From: Pseudomonas mosselii
Lineage (GTDB): Bacteria > Pseudomonadota > Gammaproteobacteria > Pseudomonadales > Pseudomonadaceae
NCBI RefSeq assembly: GCF_003205295.1
Contig: NZ_QJRP01000002.1
Span: forward strand, 62,001-126,000
Length of the DNA: 64,000 nt
Direction of reading: 5' to 3'
Made by a program: the position numbers and the translations under genes
Notes under the pieces: model-generated
Told to the model about the DNA's origin: nothing
Seen by the model: the letters and a program-made list of their open reading frames with translations, nothing else
The model's database searches: none
Shown here: positions 55,865 through 64,000 of the stretch, one piece after another
Numbering within the stretch: position 1 is the first letter of the stretch
Layout of the letters: the number at the start of each line of letters is the position of its first letter

Positions 55865-58800
55865 AAGGAAGCTTCAACCTCTCGGAATGGGCGCTGAAGC
55901 ACCAGTCCTTCGTCTGGTACCTGATGTTCGTCGGCCTGCTGATGGGGATCTTCTCCTACTTCAACCTTGGTCGTGAGGAAGACCCGTCCTTCACCATCAA
56001 GACCATGGTCATCCAGAGCCGCTGGCCCGGCGCCACCCAGGACGAGACCCTGTATCAGGTCACCGACCGCATCGAGAAGAAGCTCGAGGAGCTCGACTCG
56101 CTCGACTACGTGAAGAGCTATACCCGCCCGGGCGAATCCACGGTCTACGTCTACCTGCGCGACACCACCAAGGCCAAGGACATCCCCGAGATCTGGTACC
56201 AGGTACGCAAGAAGATCCAGGACATCCGCGGGCAGTTCCCCGCAGGCATCCAGGGGCCCGCCTTCAACGATGAGTTCGGCGACGTGTTCGGCTCGATCTA
56301 CGCGTTCACCGCCGACGGCCTAACCCTGCGTCAGCTGCGCGACTATGTCGAGGTGGCGCGGGCCGAGGTGCGCGAAGTGCCCAACATCGGCAAGGTCGAG
56401 CTGATCGGCACCCAGGACGAAGTGCTCTACCTGAACTTCTCCACCCGCAAGCTGGCCGCGCTGGGCATCGACCAGCGCCAGGCCATGCAGGCCCTGCAGC
56501 AGCAGAACGCGGTGACCCCGGCCGGGGTGATCGAGGCCGGGCCCGAGCGCATCTCGGTGCGCACCACCGGGCAGTTCGCCTCGGAGAAGGACCTGCAGAC
56601 GGTGAACCTGCGCATCAACGACCGCTTCTTCCGCCTGGCCGATATCGCCGATATCGAGCGCGGCTATGTCGATCCGCCTTCACCGATGTTCCGCTTCAAT
56701 GGCCAGACCGCCATTGGCCTGGCGATCGGCATGAAGGCCGGCGCCAACATCGAGGTGTTCGGCGCGGCCTTGAAGGCGCGGATGGACAGCATCGTCCGCG
56801 ACCTGCCGGTGGGCGTTGGCGTGCACAACGTGTCCGACCAGGCGGTGGTGGTCAAGCAGGCGGTCGGCGGCTTCACCAGCGCGTTGTTCGAAGCCGTGGT
56901 GATCGTGCTGGCGGTGAGCTTCGTCAGCCTCGGCATTCGCGCGGGGCTGGTGGTGGCCTGTTCGATCCCGCTGGTGCTGGCCATGGTCTTCGTGTTCATG
57001 GAATACAGCGACATCACCATGCAGCGGATCTCGCTCGGCGCGCTGATCATCGCCCTGGGATTATTGGTGGACGACGCGATGATCACCGTCGAGGTGATGG
57101 TCACGCGCCTGGAGATGGGCGAGACCAAGGAGCAGGCGGCCACCTTCGCCTACACCTCCACCGCGTTCCCCATGCTCACCGGCACCCTGGTGACGGTGGC
57201 CGGTTTCGTGCCGATCGGCCTCAACGCCAGTTCCGCGGGCGAGTACACCTACACCCTGTTCGCGGTGATAGCGGTGGCCTTGCTGGTGTCCTGGGTGGTG
57301 GCGGTGTTCTTCGCCCCGGTGCTGGGTGTGCACATTCTCAGCAGCAGCAAGCTCAAGGCGCACGAGGCCGAGCCCGGGCGTGTCGGCCGGGCATTCGAGG
57401 GCGGGTTGCTGTGGTGCATGCGCCACCGCTGGCTGACCATCATCGGCACGGTGCTGCTGTTCGCCCTGTCGATCTTCAGCATGCGTTTCGTGCAGAACCA
57501 GTTCTTCCCGTCGTCGGACCGGCCGGAGATCCTGGTCGACCTGAACCTGCCGCAGAACGCCTCGATCGAGGAAACGCGCAAGGTCGTCGACCGCCTGGAG
57601 GCGAGGATCAAGGACGACCCGGACCTGGTGCGCTGGAGTACCTACATCGGCCAGGGCGCGATTCGCTTCTACCTGCCCCTCGACCAGCAGTTGCAGAACC
57701 CGTACTACGCCCAGCTGGTGATCGTCAGCAAGGGCTTCGAGGAGCGTGCAGGCATGATGGAGCGCCTGCAGAAGCTGCTGCATGAGGAGTTCGTCGGTAT
57801 CGGTACCAACGTCCAGTCGCTGGAGATGGGCCCACCGGTGGGCCGGCCGATCCAGTACCGGGTCAGCGGCAAGGACATCGACCAGGTGCGCAGGCACGCC
57901 ATCGAACTGGCGACCTTGCTCGACAGCAACGACCACATCGGCGAGATGATCTACGACTGGAACGAGCCCGGTAAGGTGCTGCGCATCGAGATCGCCCAGG
58001 ACAAGGCGCGTCAGCTGGGCCTGTCATCCGAGGACGTGGCCAATGTGATGAACAGCATCGTCAGCGGCGTGCCGGTCACCCAGGTCAACGACAACATCTA
58101 CCTGGTCAATGTGGTGGCTCGCGCCGAGGACAGCGAGCGCGGCTCGCCGGATACCTTGCAGAACCTGCAGATCGTCACGCCCAGCGGCGCCTCGATACCG
58201 TTGCTGGCTTTTGCCACCGTGCGCTACGAGCAGGAGCAGCCGCTGGTATGGCGCCGCGACCGCAAGCCGACCATCACCATCAAGGCTTCGGTGGTCGGTG
58301 ATATCCAGCCCACCGACCTGGTGGCCGAACTCAAGCCTGGCATCGATGACTTCGCCAGCAAGCTGCCGGTGGGCTATGACGTGGCCACCGGCGGTACGGT
58401 GGAGGAGAGCAGCAAGGCCCAGGGGCCGATCGCCGACGTCATCCCGTTGATGCTGTTCCTGATGGCGACCTTCCTGATGATCCAGCTGCACAGCGTGCAG
58501 AAGCTGTTCCTGGTGGTCAGCGTCGCGCCCCTGGGGCTGATCGGCGTGGTGCTGGCGCTGGTGCCCACGGGCACGCCGATGGGCTTCGTGGCGATTCTCG
58601 GGATTCTCGCCCTGGCCGGGATCATCATCCGCAACTCGGTGATCCTGGTGACCCAGATCGACGAGTTCGAGGAGCAGGGCTATTCGCCCTGGGATGCGGT
58701 GGTGGAAGCGACCAACCACCGACGCCGGCCGATCCTGCTGACGGCGGCGGCGGCGAGCCTGGGCATGATCCCGATCGCCCGGGAAGTGTTCTGGGGGCCG

Positions 58801-58914
58801 ATGGCCTACGCCATGATCGGCGGCATCATCAGTGCAACGCTGCTGACGCTGCTGTTCCTGCCGGCGCTGTATGTGGCCTGGTACAAGATTCGCGAGCCGA
58901 AGCGCGAATCCTGA
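55861..58914 (+). CDS. RND family efflux transporter
   Basis: 1017 residues, the normal RND length with 12 membrane helices and two large periplasmic loops. The proton-relay aspartates are D404 and D405 in LGLLVDDAMITVEVM of helix 4. The periplasmic start REEDPSFTIKTMVIQSRWPG recalls the MexK/CzcA-distant, HAE1-like branch with GDQ-less entry. Substrate unknown. No outer-membrane factor is encoded nearby, so it must use a shared one such as an OprM-like channel. Confidence 0.93.
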   Translation: MKGSFNLSEWALKHQSFVWYLMFVGLLMGIFSYFNLGREEDPSFTIKTMVIQSRWPGATQDETLYQVTDRIEKKLEELDSLDYVKSYTRPGESTVYVYLRDTTKAKDIPEIWYQVRKKIQDIRGQFPAGIQGPAFNDEFGDVFGSIYAFTADGLTLRQLRDYVEVARAEVREVPNIGKVELIGTQDEVLYLNFSTRKLAALGIDQRQAMQALQQQNAVTPAGVIEAGPERISVRTTGQFASEKDLQTVNLRINDRFFRLADIADIERGYVDPPSPMFRFNGQTAIGLAIGMKAGANIEVFGAALKARMDSIVRDLPVGVGVHNVSDQAVVVKQAVGGFTSALFEAVVIVLAVSFVSLGIRAGLVVACSIPLVLAMVFVFMEYSDITMQRISLGALIIALGLLVDDAMITVEVMVTRLEMGETKEQAATFAYTSTAFPMLTGTLVTVAGFVPIGLNASSAGEYTYTLFAVIAVALLVSWVVAVFFAPVLGVHILSSSKLKAHEAEPGRVGRAFEGGLLWCMRHRWLTIIGTVLLFALSIFSMRFVQNQFFPSSDRPEILVDLNLPQNASIEETRKVVDRLEARIKDDPDLVRWSTYIGQGAIRFYLPLDQQLQNPYYAQLVIVSKGFEERAGMMERLQKLLHEEFVGIGTNVQSLEMGPPVGRPIQYRVSGKDIDQVRRHAIELATLLDSNDHIGEMIYDWNEPGKVLRIEIAQDKARQLGLSSEDVANVMNSIVSGVPVTQVNDNIYLVNVVARAEDSERGSPDTLQNLQIVTPSGASIPLLAFATVRYEQEQPLVWRRDRKPTITIKASVVGDIQPTDLVAELKPGIDDFASKLPVGYDVATGGTVEESSKAQGPIADVIPLMLFLMATFLMIQLHSVQKLFLVVSVAPLGLIGVVLALVPTGTPMGFVAILGILALAGIIIRNSVILVTQIDEFEEQGYSPWDAVVEATNHRRRPILLTAAAASLGMIPIAREVFWGPMAYAMIGGIISATLLTLLFLPALYVAWYKIREPKRES

Positions 58915-58923
58915 CGGGTACTC

Positions 58924-58997
58924 CGTGGGAGCGGGCTTGCCCCGCAATGGCGATGGTGAATCCATTCATGTCATCGCGGGGCAAGCCCGCTCCCACG
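58924..58997. repeat. REP pair after the RND gene
   Basis: CGTGGGAGCGGGCTTGCCCC plus GC and its complement enclose about 24 bp that contain the near dyad AATGG/CCATT. It starts 10 bp after the RND stop. Confidence 0.86.
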
Positions 58998-59021
58998 ATT
59001 AGCAAAAGCAGTTATATAAAC

Positions 59022-59046
59022 ATTCTTAAACAGTATTTTTAAGAAT
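59022..59046 (+). promoter_or_regulatory. Inverted repeat ATTCTTAA-N9-TTAAGAAT upstream of oscA
   Basis: 8-bp perfect arms, 9-bp spacer, in an AT-rich patch 88 bp before the oscA start. Its left half continues as ATTCTTAAACAG and resembles the sequence upstream of the SfnB-like operon (12928-12939). A LysR-type site (CysB) would fit; inferred. Confidence 0.5.
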
Positions 59047-59133
59047 ATCCGCGCCTCACTACTATTGCCTTCAAGCCAGGCGCTAATCCCCTTCAAACCT
59101 CTGCCCGGCACCCTTACTCACAGGAGAACGAGC

Positions 59134-59316
59134 ATGAGTGCATCTCTGCGCAGCATCGACGGTCAGGACGAAGCCACCATTCTGCGTGAAATCCAGAGCG
59201 CGCTGCGCGACCTGCGCTTCGGCGCGGTGGAGATCACTGTGCACAACGCCCAGGTGGTGCAGATCGAACGCAAGGAGAAGTTCCGCCTGCAGCAGCCCGG
59301 CAACAAGTCCGGCTGA
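59134..59316 (+). CDS. oscA: OscA-like DUF2292 small protein
   Basis: 60 residues from the ATG at 59134 with GGAGAACGAG upstream. The DUF2292 domain covers LREIQSALRDLRFGAVEITVHNAQVVQIERKEKFRL. OscA, next to sbp, was described in Pseudomonas as needed for growth on organosulfur sources under chromate stress, where sulfate uptake is blocked. It lies 48 bp before sbp and probably shares its promoter. Confidence 0.88.
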   Translation: MSASLRSIDGQDEATILREIQSALRDLRFGAVEITVHNAQVVQIERKEKFRLQQPGNKSG

Positions 59317-59364
59317 CACCGCATCACTTCAAAAACTAGAAAAATGCCAATCGGGAGCTTCACC

Positions 59365-60372
59365 ATGTCCATCCGCCGTTATGCGCTTGCCGCCCTGGCC
59401 AGTGCCGTTTTTGCCGGTTCCGCGATCGCCAAGGACTACGAACTGCTGAACGTGTCCTATGACCCGACCCGCGAGCTGTACCAGCAGTACAACGCCGAGT
59501 TCATCAAGCACTGGCAGGCCGCCCACCCAGGCGACCAGGTGAAGATCCAGCAATCCCATGGCGGCTCCGGCAAGCAGGCCCGCGCGGTGATCGACGGCCT
59601 GCGCGCCGATGTGGTGACCTTGGCCCTGGCCGGCGACATCGACGAAGTCGCCAAGCTTGGCAAGACCCTGCCGGAGGACTGGCAGAAGCGCCTGCCGGAC
59701 GCCAGCACCCCCTATACCTCGACCATCGTGTTCCTGGTGCGCAAGGGCAACCCGAAAGGCATCAAGGACTGGGGCGACCTGATCAAGAAGGACGTCTCGG
59801 TCATCACCCCCAACCCGAAAACCTCCGGTGGCGCCCGCTGGAACTTCCTCGCCGCCTGGGCCTACGGCCTGAAGACCGGCGGCAATGAAGACAAGGCCAA
59901 GGCCTACGTGCAGGAGCTGTTCAAGCACGTGCCGGTGCTCGATACCGGCGCCCGTGGCTCGACCATCACCTTCGTCAACAACGGCCAGGGCGATGTGCTG
60001 CTGGCCTGGGAGAACGAGGCCTTCCTGGCGCTGAAGGAAGACGGCGGCGCCGACAAGTTCGAGATCGTCGTGCCTTCGCTGTCGATCCTGGCCGAGCCAC
60101 CGGTGGCGGTGGTCGACAAGAACGCCGCGAAGAAAGGCAATGAAAAGATCGCCGAGGAGTACCTCAAGCACCTGTACAGCCCGGCTGGCCAGAAGATCGC
60201 CGCGCAGAACTTCTACCGTCCGCGTGACGCGAAGGTCGCCGCCGAATTCGGCAAGCAGTTCCCGAAACTGGACCTGGTGACCATCGACAAGGACTTCGGT
60301 GGCTGGAAGACTGCACAACCCAAGTTTTTCAATGACGGTGGGGTGTTCGACCAGATCTACCAGGCACAGTAA
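59365..60372 (+). CDS. sbp: Sulfate-binding periplasmic protein
   Basis: 335 residues from the ATG at 59365, GGGAG 8 nt upstream; an upstream ATG at 59344 lacks a ribosome binding site. Signal peptide ends AIA-KD at about residue 22. The CysP/Sbp fold shows [31 protein letters not shown] for sulfate binding, and [21 protein letters not shown] [11 protein letters not shown]. It delivers sulfate or thiosulfate to CysTWA. A REP follows, then cysT. Confidence 0.93.
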   Translation: MSIRRYALAALASAVFAGSAIAKDYELLNVSYDPTRELYQQYNAEFIKHWQAAHPGDQVKIQQSHGGSGKQARAVIDGLRADVVTLALAGDIDEVAKLGKTLPEDWQKRLPDASTPYTSTIVFLVRKGNPKGIKDWGDLIKKDVSVITPNPKTSGGARWNFLAAWAYGLKTGGNEDKAKAYVQELFKHVPVLDTGARGSTITFVNNGQGDVLLAWENEAFLALKEDGGADKFEIVVPSLSILAEPPVAVVDKNAAKKGNEKIAEEYLKHLYSPAGQKIAAQNFYRPRDAKVAAEFGKQFPKLDLVTIDKDFGGWKTAQPKFFNDGGVFDQIYQAQ

Positions 60373-60390
60373 GCGGTAATGGAAGAGCGA

Positions 60391-60493
60391 GGGCTGCCTT
60401 GCAGCCCTTTCGCGACGCAAGGCCGCTCCCACAAGGAACCGCGATTTCCTGTGGGAGCGGCCTTGCGTCGCGAAAGGGCCGCAAAGCGGCCCC
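60391..60493. repeat. REP pair, GCGACGCAAGGCCGCTCCCAC subtype, between sbp and cysT
   Basis: TTTCGCGACGCAAGGCCGCT plus CCCACA and the complement enclose about 14 bp, with further GC hairpins outside. It lies between the binding-protein gene and the permease genes of a transporter, as the REP of the iron importer does. Confidence 0.87.
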
Positions 60494-60559
60494 AGGATTC
60501 AAAAGCTTGCACCGGCCCGGCATAACCGCTGGGCCAAGTGCGTTCAACCAGGGACCTTT

Positions 60560-61378
60560 ATGTCACGTCGCATTTCCCCCGTCATACCCGGCTTCGGGCT
60601 GACGCTGGGCTACACCTTGGTGTACCTCAGCCTGATCGTGCTGATACCGCTGGCGGCCATGTTCATCCATGCCTCGCAGCTCACCTGGGAGCAGTTCTGG
60701 AATATCGTCAGCGCGCCACGGGTCATCGCCGCGCTGAAACTGAGTTTCGGCACCGCCCTGTTCGCCGCCATCATCAACGGTGTGATCGGCACCCTGCTGG
60801 CCTGGGTGCTGGTGCGCTACACCTTCCCGGGGCGCAAGATCATCGATGCGATGATCGACCTGCCGTTCGCCCTGCCCACCGCTGTCGCCGGCATCGCCCT
60901 GACCGCCCTCTACGCTCCGGCGGGCTGGGTCGGCCAGTTCGCCACCGACCTTGGCTTCAAGATCGCCTACACCCCCCTGGGCATCACCCTGGCGCTGACC
61001 TTCGTCACCCTGCCGTTCGTGGTGCGCACGGTGCAGCCGGTGCTGGCCGACATCCCGCGTGAAGTGGAAGAGGCCGCCGCCTGCCTGGGCGCTAAGCCCT
61101 TGCAGGTGTTCCGTCATGTGCTGGCGCCGGCTTTGCTGCCGGCGTGGCTGACCGGCTTCGCCCTGGCCTTTGCCCGGGGCGTGGGCGAGTACGGTTCGGT
61201 GATCTTCATCGCCGGCAACATGCCGATGAAGACCGAAATCCTGCCGCTGCTGATCATGGTCAAGCTCGACCAGTACGACTACACCGGCGCCACCGCCATC
61301 GGCGTGCTGATGCTGGTGGTTTCCTTCATCCTGCTGCTGCTGATCAACCTGCTGCAGCGGCGCATCGAAACCCCTTGA
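60560..61378 (+). CDS. cysT: Sulfate ABC transporter permease CysT
   Basis: 272 residues with about six membrane helices. The EAA loop EAAACLGAKPLQVFRHVLAP couples to CysA, and GEYGSVIFIAGNMPMKTEI is typical for CysT/CysU. It pairs with CysW. Twelve bp separate it from cysW, so the genes are one unit. Confidence 0.95.
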   Translation: MSRRISPVIPGFGLTLGYTLVYLSLIVLIPLAAMFIHASQLTWEQFWNIVSAPRVIAALKLSFGTALFAAIINGVIGTLLAWVLVRYTFPGRKIIDAMIDLPFALPTAVAGIALTALYAPAGWVGQFATDLGFKIAYTPLGITLALTFVTLPFVVRTVQPVLADIPREVEEAAACLGAKPLQVFRHVLAPALLPAWLTGFALAFARGVGEYGSVIFIAGNMPMKTEILPLLIMVKLDQYDYTGATAIGVLMLVVSFILLLLINLLQRRIETP

Positions 61379-61390
61379 AGGAGGCCGGCA

Positions 61391-62263
61391 ATGTCTAGTC
61401 AACCCATGAGCGCAACCGCCGCCGCCAACGCTGCCCGACGCAGCAGCGCAACCTCGCGCCGGGTGCTGATCACCCTGGCCTGGATCGTCTTCGCGCTGTT
61501 CCTGGCGCTACCGCTGGTGATCGTGGTGTCGCAGGCGCTGAAGAACGGCTTCGGCACCTTCTTCGAGGCGATCTTCGAGCCCGACGCGCTGTCGGCGCTC
61601 AAGCTGACCCTGCTGGCGGTAGCCATCTCGGTGCCGCTGAACCTGGTGTTCGGCGTGTCCGCCGCCTGGTGCGTGAGCAAGTACAGCTTCCGCGGCAAGA
61701 GCATCCTGGTCACCCTGATCGACCTGCCGTTCTCGGTATCGCCGGTGATCGCCGGCCTGGTCTACGTGCTGATGTTCGGCGCCCAGGGCTTGTTCGGGCC
61801 GTGGCTGCAGGACCACGATATCCAGATCGTCTTCGCCCTGCCGGGCATCGTCCTGGCGACCATCTTCGTCACCGTGCCGTTCGTCGCCCGTGAACTGATC
61901 CCGCTGATGCAGGAGCAGGGCACCCAGGAGGAGGAGGCCGCGCGCCTGCTCGGCGCCAACGGCTGGCAGATGTTCTGGCATGTCACTCTGCCGAACATCA
62001 AGTGGGGCCTGATCTACGGCGTGGTGCTGTGCACCGCCCGAGCCATGGGCGAGTTCGGCGCGGTGTCTGTCGTGTCGGGCCATATCCGCGGCGTCACCAA
62101 CACCTTGCCGCTGCACGTGGAGATCCTCTACAACGAGTACAACCACGTCGCGGCCTTCAGCGTGGCCAGCCTGCTGCTGATCCTGGCGCTCTTCATCCTG
62201 CTGCTCAAGCAGTGGAGCGAGAACCGTATTAACCGCCTGCGCCACAGCGCCGCGGAGGAATGA
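61391..62263 (+). CDS. cysW: Sulfate ABC transporter permease CysW
   Basis: 290 residues with AAGGAGG 7 nt before the ATG. About six helices after a 25-residue cytoplasmic tail; EAA loop [22 protein letters not shown] and [16 protein letters not shown] are family marks. Pairs with CysT to form the sulfate channel. Confidence 0.95.
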   Translation: MSSQPMSATAAANAARRSSATSRRVLITLAWIVFALFLALPLVIVVSQALKNGFGTFFEAIFEPDALSALKLTLLAVAISVPLNLVFGVSAAWCVSKYSFRGKSILVTLIDLPFSVSPVIAGLVYVLMFGAQGLFGPWLQDHDIQIVFALPGIVLATIFVTVPFVARELIPLMQEQGTQEEEAARLLGANGWQMFWHVTLPNIKWGLIYGVVLCTARAMGEFGAVSVVSGHIRGVTNTLPLHVEILYNEYNHVAAFSVASLLLILALFILLLKQWSENRINRLRHSAAEE

Positions 62264-62266
62264 TTC

Positions 62267-63256
62267 ATGTCGATCGAAGTTCGTAACGTCAGCAAGCGCT
62301 TCAACAGCTTCCAGGCCCTGGACAACATCAACCTGGATATCCACAGCGGTGAGCTGGTGGCTTTGCTCGGCCCGTCCGGCTGCGGCAAGACCACCCTGCT
62401 GCGCATCATTGCAGGCCTCGAGACGCCGGATGACGGCAGCATCGTGTTCCACGGCGAGGACGTGTCCGGCCACGACGTGCGTGATCGCAACGTCGGTTTC
62501 GTGTTCCAGCACTACGCGCTGTTCCGCCACATGAGCGTGTTCGACAACGTCGCCTTCGGCCTGCGCATGAAGCCCAAGGGCGAGCGCCCGAGCGAGAGCA
62601 AGATCGCCGAGAAGGTTCATGAGCTTTTGAACATGGTCCAGCTCGACTGGCTGTCCGACCGCTACCCCGAGCAGCTGTCCGGTGGCCAGCGCCAGCGTAT
62701 CGCCCTGGCCCGCGCCCTGGCGGTCGAGCCCAAGGTGCTGCTGCTCGACGAGCCGTTCGGGGCGCTGGATGCCAAGGTGCGCAAGGAGCTGCGCCGCTGG
62801 CTGGCGCGCCTGCACGAAGACATCAACCTGACCTCGGTGTTCGTCACCCACGACCAGGAAGAGGCCATGGAAGTCGCCGACCGCATCGTGGTGATGAACA
62901 AGGGCGTGATCGAGCAGATCGGTTCGCCCGGCGAGGTGTACGAGAAGCCGGCCAACGACTTCGTCTATCACTTCCTCGGCGATTCCAACAGGTTGGCGTT
63001 GAGCGAAGGGCACCACGTGCTGTTCCGTCCGCACGAGGTGTCGCTGTCACGCCACGAGACCGAGGGGCACCATGCCGCCGAGGTGCGCGATATCCGCCCG
63101 TTGGGCGCGACCACCCGGGTGACCCTGAAGGTGGAAGGGCAAAGCGAGCTGATCGAGGCCGAGGTGGTCAAGGATCACGACAGCCTGACGGGGCTGGCGC
63201 GGGGCGAGACGCTGTTCTTCCGGCCGAAGGTGTGGCAGAAAGTGGCGGATATCTGA
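62267..63256 (+). CDS. cysA: Sulfate ABC transporter ATPase CysA
   Basis: 329 residues. Walker A GPSGCGKT (35-42), signature [16 protein letters not shown], Walker [18 protein letters not shown], and switch [11 protein letters not shown]; a short TOBE-like domain at about 240-329. It drives sulfate and thiosulfate import. Starts 3 bp after cysW and ends with a terminator 20 bp after the stop. Confidence 0.95.
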   Translation: MSIEVRNVSKRFNSFQALDNINLDIHSGELVALLGPSGCGKTTLLRIIAGLETPDDGSIVFHGEDVSGHDVRDRNVGFVFQHYALFRHMSVFDNVAFGLRMKPKGERPSESKIAEKVHELLNMVQLDWLSDRYPEQLSGGQRQRIALARALAVEPKVLLLDEPFGALDAKVRKELRRWLARLHEDINLTSVFVTHDQEEAMEVADRIVVMNKGVIEQIGSPGEVYEKPANDFVYHFLGDSNRLALSEGHHVLFRPHEVSLSRHETEGHHAAEVRDIRPLGATTRVTLKVEGQSELIEAEVVKDHDSLTGLARGETLFFRPKVWQKVADI

Positions 63257-63276
63257 GCTGGCGCTTGCAATGAAAG

Positions 63277-63302
63277 ACCCGGGCATGGTCCCGGGTTTTT
63301 TA
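63277..63302 (+). terminator. Rho-independent terminator of cysTWA
   Basis: ACCCGGG-CATGGT-CCCGGGT followed by TTTTTTA. Confidence 0.88.
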
Positions 63303-63319
63303 TTGCCTGGACGGACGCA

Positions 63320-63391
63320 ATCGCGGGGCAAGCCCGCTCCCACAACCATACGTGGGAGCGGCGGTGCGGCGTTCCGACTTGCCCCGCGATT
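63320..63391. repeat. Rearranged REP pair
   Basis: The left arm ATCGCGGGGCAAGCCCGCTC plus CCAC is complete; the right arm is interrupted: CGTGGGAGCGG, then about 14 unrelated bases, then GACTTGCCCCGCGAT. Confidence 0.75.
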
Positions 63392-63508
63392 GCCATGTAC
63401 ACCAGCATGCCATTCGAGCATTTTTCATATGCCCTTCAGGCATCGAAAAAGCACTGGTCGGCTGCAGGCCTTTACTACCGGGCCCTGCAAGGAACTTGGC
63501 AAAACTGT

Positions 63509-63525
63509 TAGATCAAAACGATCTA
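63509..63525. promoter_or_regulatory. Inverted repeat TAGATC-AAAAC-GATCTA
   Basis: 6-bp perfect arms, in the AT-rich region 92 bp before the TonB ATG. Possible operator; regulator unknown (it does not match a standard Fur box). Confidence 0.35.
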
Positions 63526-63616
63526 GCTTTAACTTTAAACATTACTTTATGAGCTAAGTCTCTGGGCCCGATGATTCAGCCACACACCTGAATCAAGAAC
63601 CCCAGGAGTTTTAGCA

Positions 63617-64000
63617 ATGGGCAATGTCCAGACGGCCGTCAGGGCCTACGACCAGCCATGGCGCCCGGCATCGGGTGACCTGGTCGAGCTCGGACGCACG
63701 CTACGCCTGCCGCTGGGCCAGTTGCGCCTGCAGCGTACGCCGGTCAGCGGCCTCAAGCGTCGCGACAAGCTGGCGCTGGGCCTGCTGGTGCTGGTGCTGC
63801 ATGGCGCGGCGGCGTACTGGGTCAGCCACCAGCCGACCCCCGAGCTGCCGGTCATCCCGCCGAAGATTCCGCCCATGACCATCGAGTTCGCCGCGCCCGC
63901 ACCACCGGTGGTCGAGCCGCCGCCGCCGGCCCCTGTGGTCCAGCCGCCACCACCACCACCGGTGGTCGACGAACTGGCCGCCAAGCCCGCGCCCAAGCCG
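63617..64000 (+). CDS. TonB family protein (5' part)
   Basis: 128 codons to the end of the window with the frame still open; AGGAG lies 9 nt upstream of the ATG at 63617. A long cytoplasmic N-terminus (about 50 residues) precedes one membrane helix (about 54-72, LALGLLVLVLHGAAAYW), then a Pro/Val-rich spacer (VEPPPPAPVVQPPPPPPVV and on) that in TonB proteins spans the periplasm. The C-terminal receptor-binding domain would lie outside. TonB transfers proton-motive energy to outer-membrane receptors, with ExbB and ExbD. Confidence 0.9.
   Translation, partial: MGNVQTAVRAYDQPWRPASGDLVELGRTLRLPLGQLRLQRTPVSGLKRRDKLALGLLVLVLHGAAAYWVSHQPTPELPVIPPKIPPMTIEFAAPAPPVVEPPPPAPVVQPPPPPPVVDELAAKPAPKP

Larger units (their letters stand above)
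63257..63616. other. Intergenic region between cysA and tonB
   Basis: No gene. It holds the cysA terminator, a rearranged REP, and from about 63490 an AT-rich promoter region for the TonB gene with a short inverted repeat. Confidence 0.7.

Overview
The window reads as chromosomal DNA of a fluorescent Pseudomonas, most likely of the P. putida group. The evidence is a GC-rich sequence with typical Pseudomonas codon use, many palindromic REP elements built on the core GCGGGGCAAGCCCGCTCCCAC, and the gene blocks zapA-6S RNA-fthC, pepP-ubiH-ubiI, gcvTHP, argE-argA, the spu polyamine cluster and oscA-sbp-cysTWA. I see no prophage, insertion sequence, CRISPR array, tRNA or rRNA gene. Most of the window is core genome, so most findings below concern regulation and gene arrangement; none is clearly a new system.

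Layout. 1-6.2 kb: the 3' end of an HDOD gene, an acetyltransferase-like gene with a strong internal translation start, a PAS-GGDEF diguanylate cyclase, a DesA-type fatty acid desaturase and a membrane PAS-GGDEF-EAL protein. 6.2-13 kb, minus strand: a sulfur-scavenging operon with two SfnB-like flavoproteins, an FMN-dependent monooxygenase and a MetQ-MetN-MetI type importer. 13-20 kb: a quinone oxidoreductase, a secreted FliL-like protein, and an HlyD/RbbA/ABC-2 exporter operon followed by an EVE-domain protein. 20-26.7 kb: fthC, 6S RNA, zapA and a ZapB-like gene on the minus strand, then ygfB, pepP, ubiH, a thioesterase-like gene and ubiI on the plus strand. 26.8-34.3 kb: an iron importer (binding protein plus fused permease, no ATPase gene) and the glycine cleavage genes gcvT, gcvH and gcvP. 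34.5-42 kb: a DUF2388 protein, an orphan GspE-type ATPase, a small ACT-like protein divergent from an Lrp-type regulator, a CYTH-CHAD protein, and the arginine genes argE and argA. 42-52.3 kb: polyamine catabolism and uptake (spuI divergent from spuBCDEFGH). 52.4-59 kb: an orphan RecF-like AAA ATPase and an RND efflux operon with two adaptor proteins. 59-64 kb: oscA-sbp, cysTWA, and the 5' end of a tonB gene cut by the window edge.

How the parts work together. Two sulfur blocks lie at opposite ends: organosulfur uptake and oxygenation at 6-13 kb, sulfate import at 59-63 kb. Their upstream regions share a short motif (ATTCYTAAACRG). argE/argA, gcvTHP and the spu genes form a nitrogen and amino-acid block. 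The most testable new observations are an eight-codon leader ORF ending in two rare Arg codons just upstream of argA, a perfect 8-6-8 inverted repeat between the Lrp-type regulator and its ACT-like neighbour, a pair of extended REP modules with conserved flanks, strong hairpins after each polyamine-binding-protein gene, and the internal start in the acetyltransferase-like gene.
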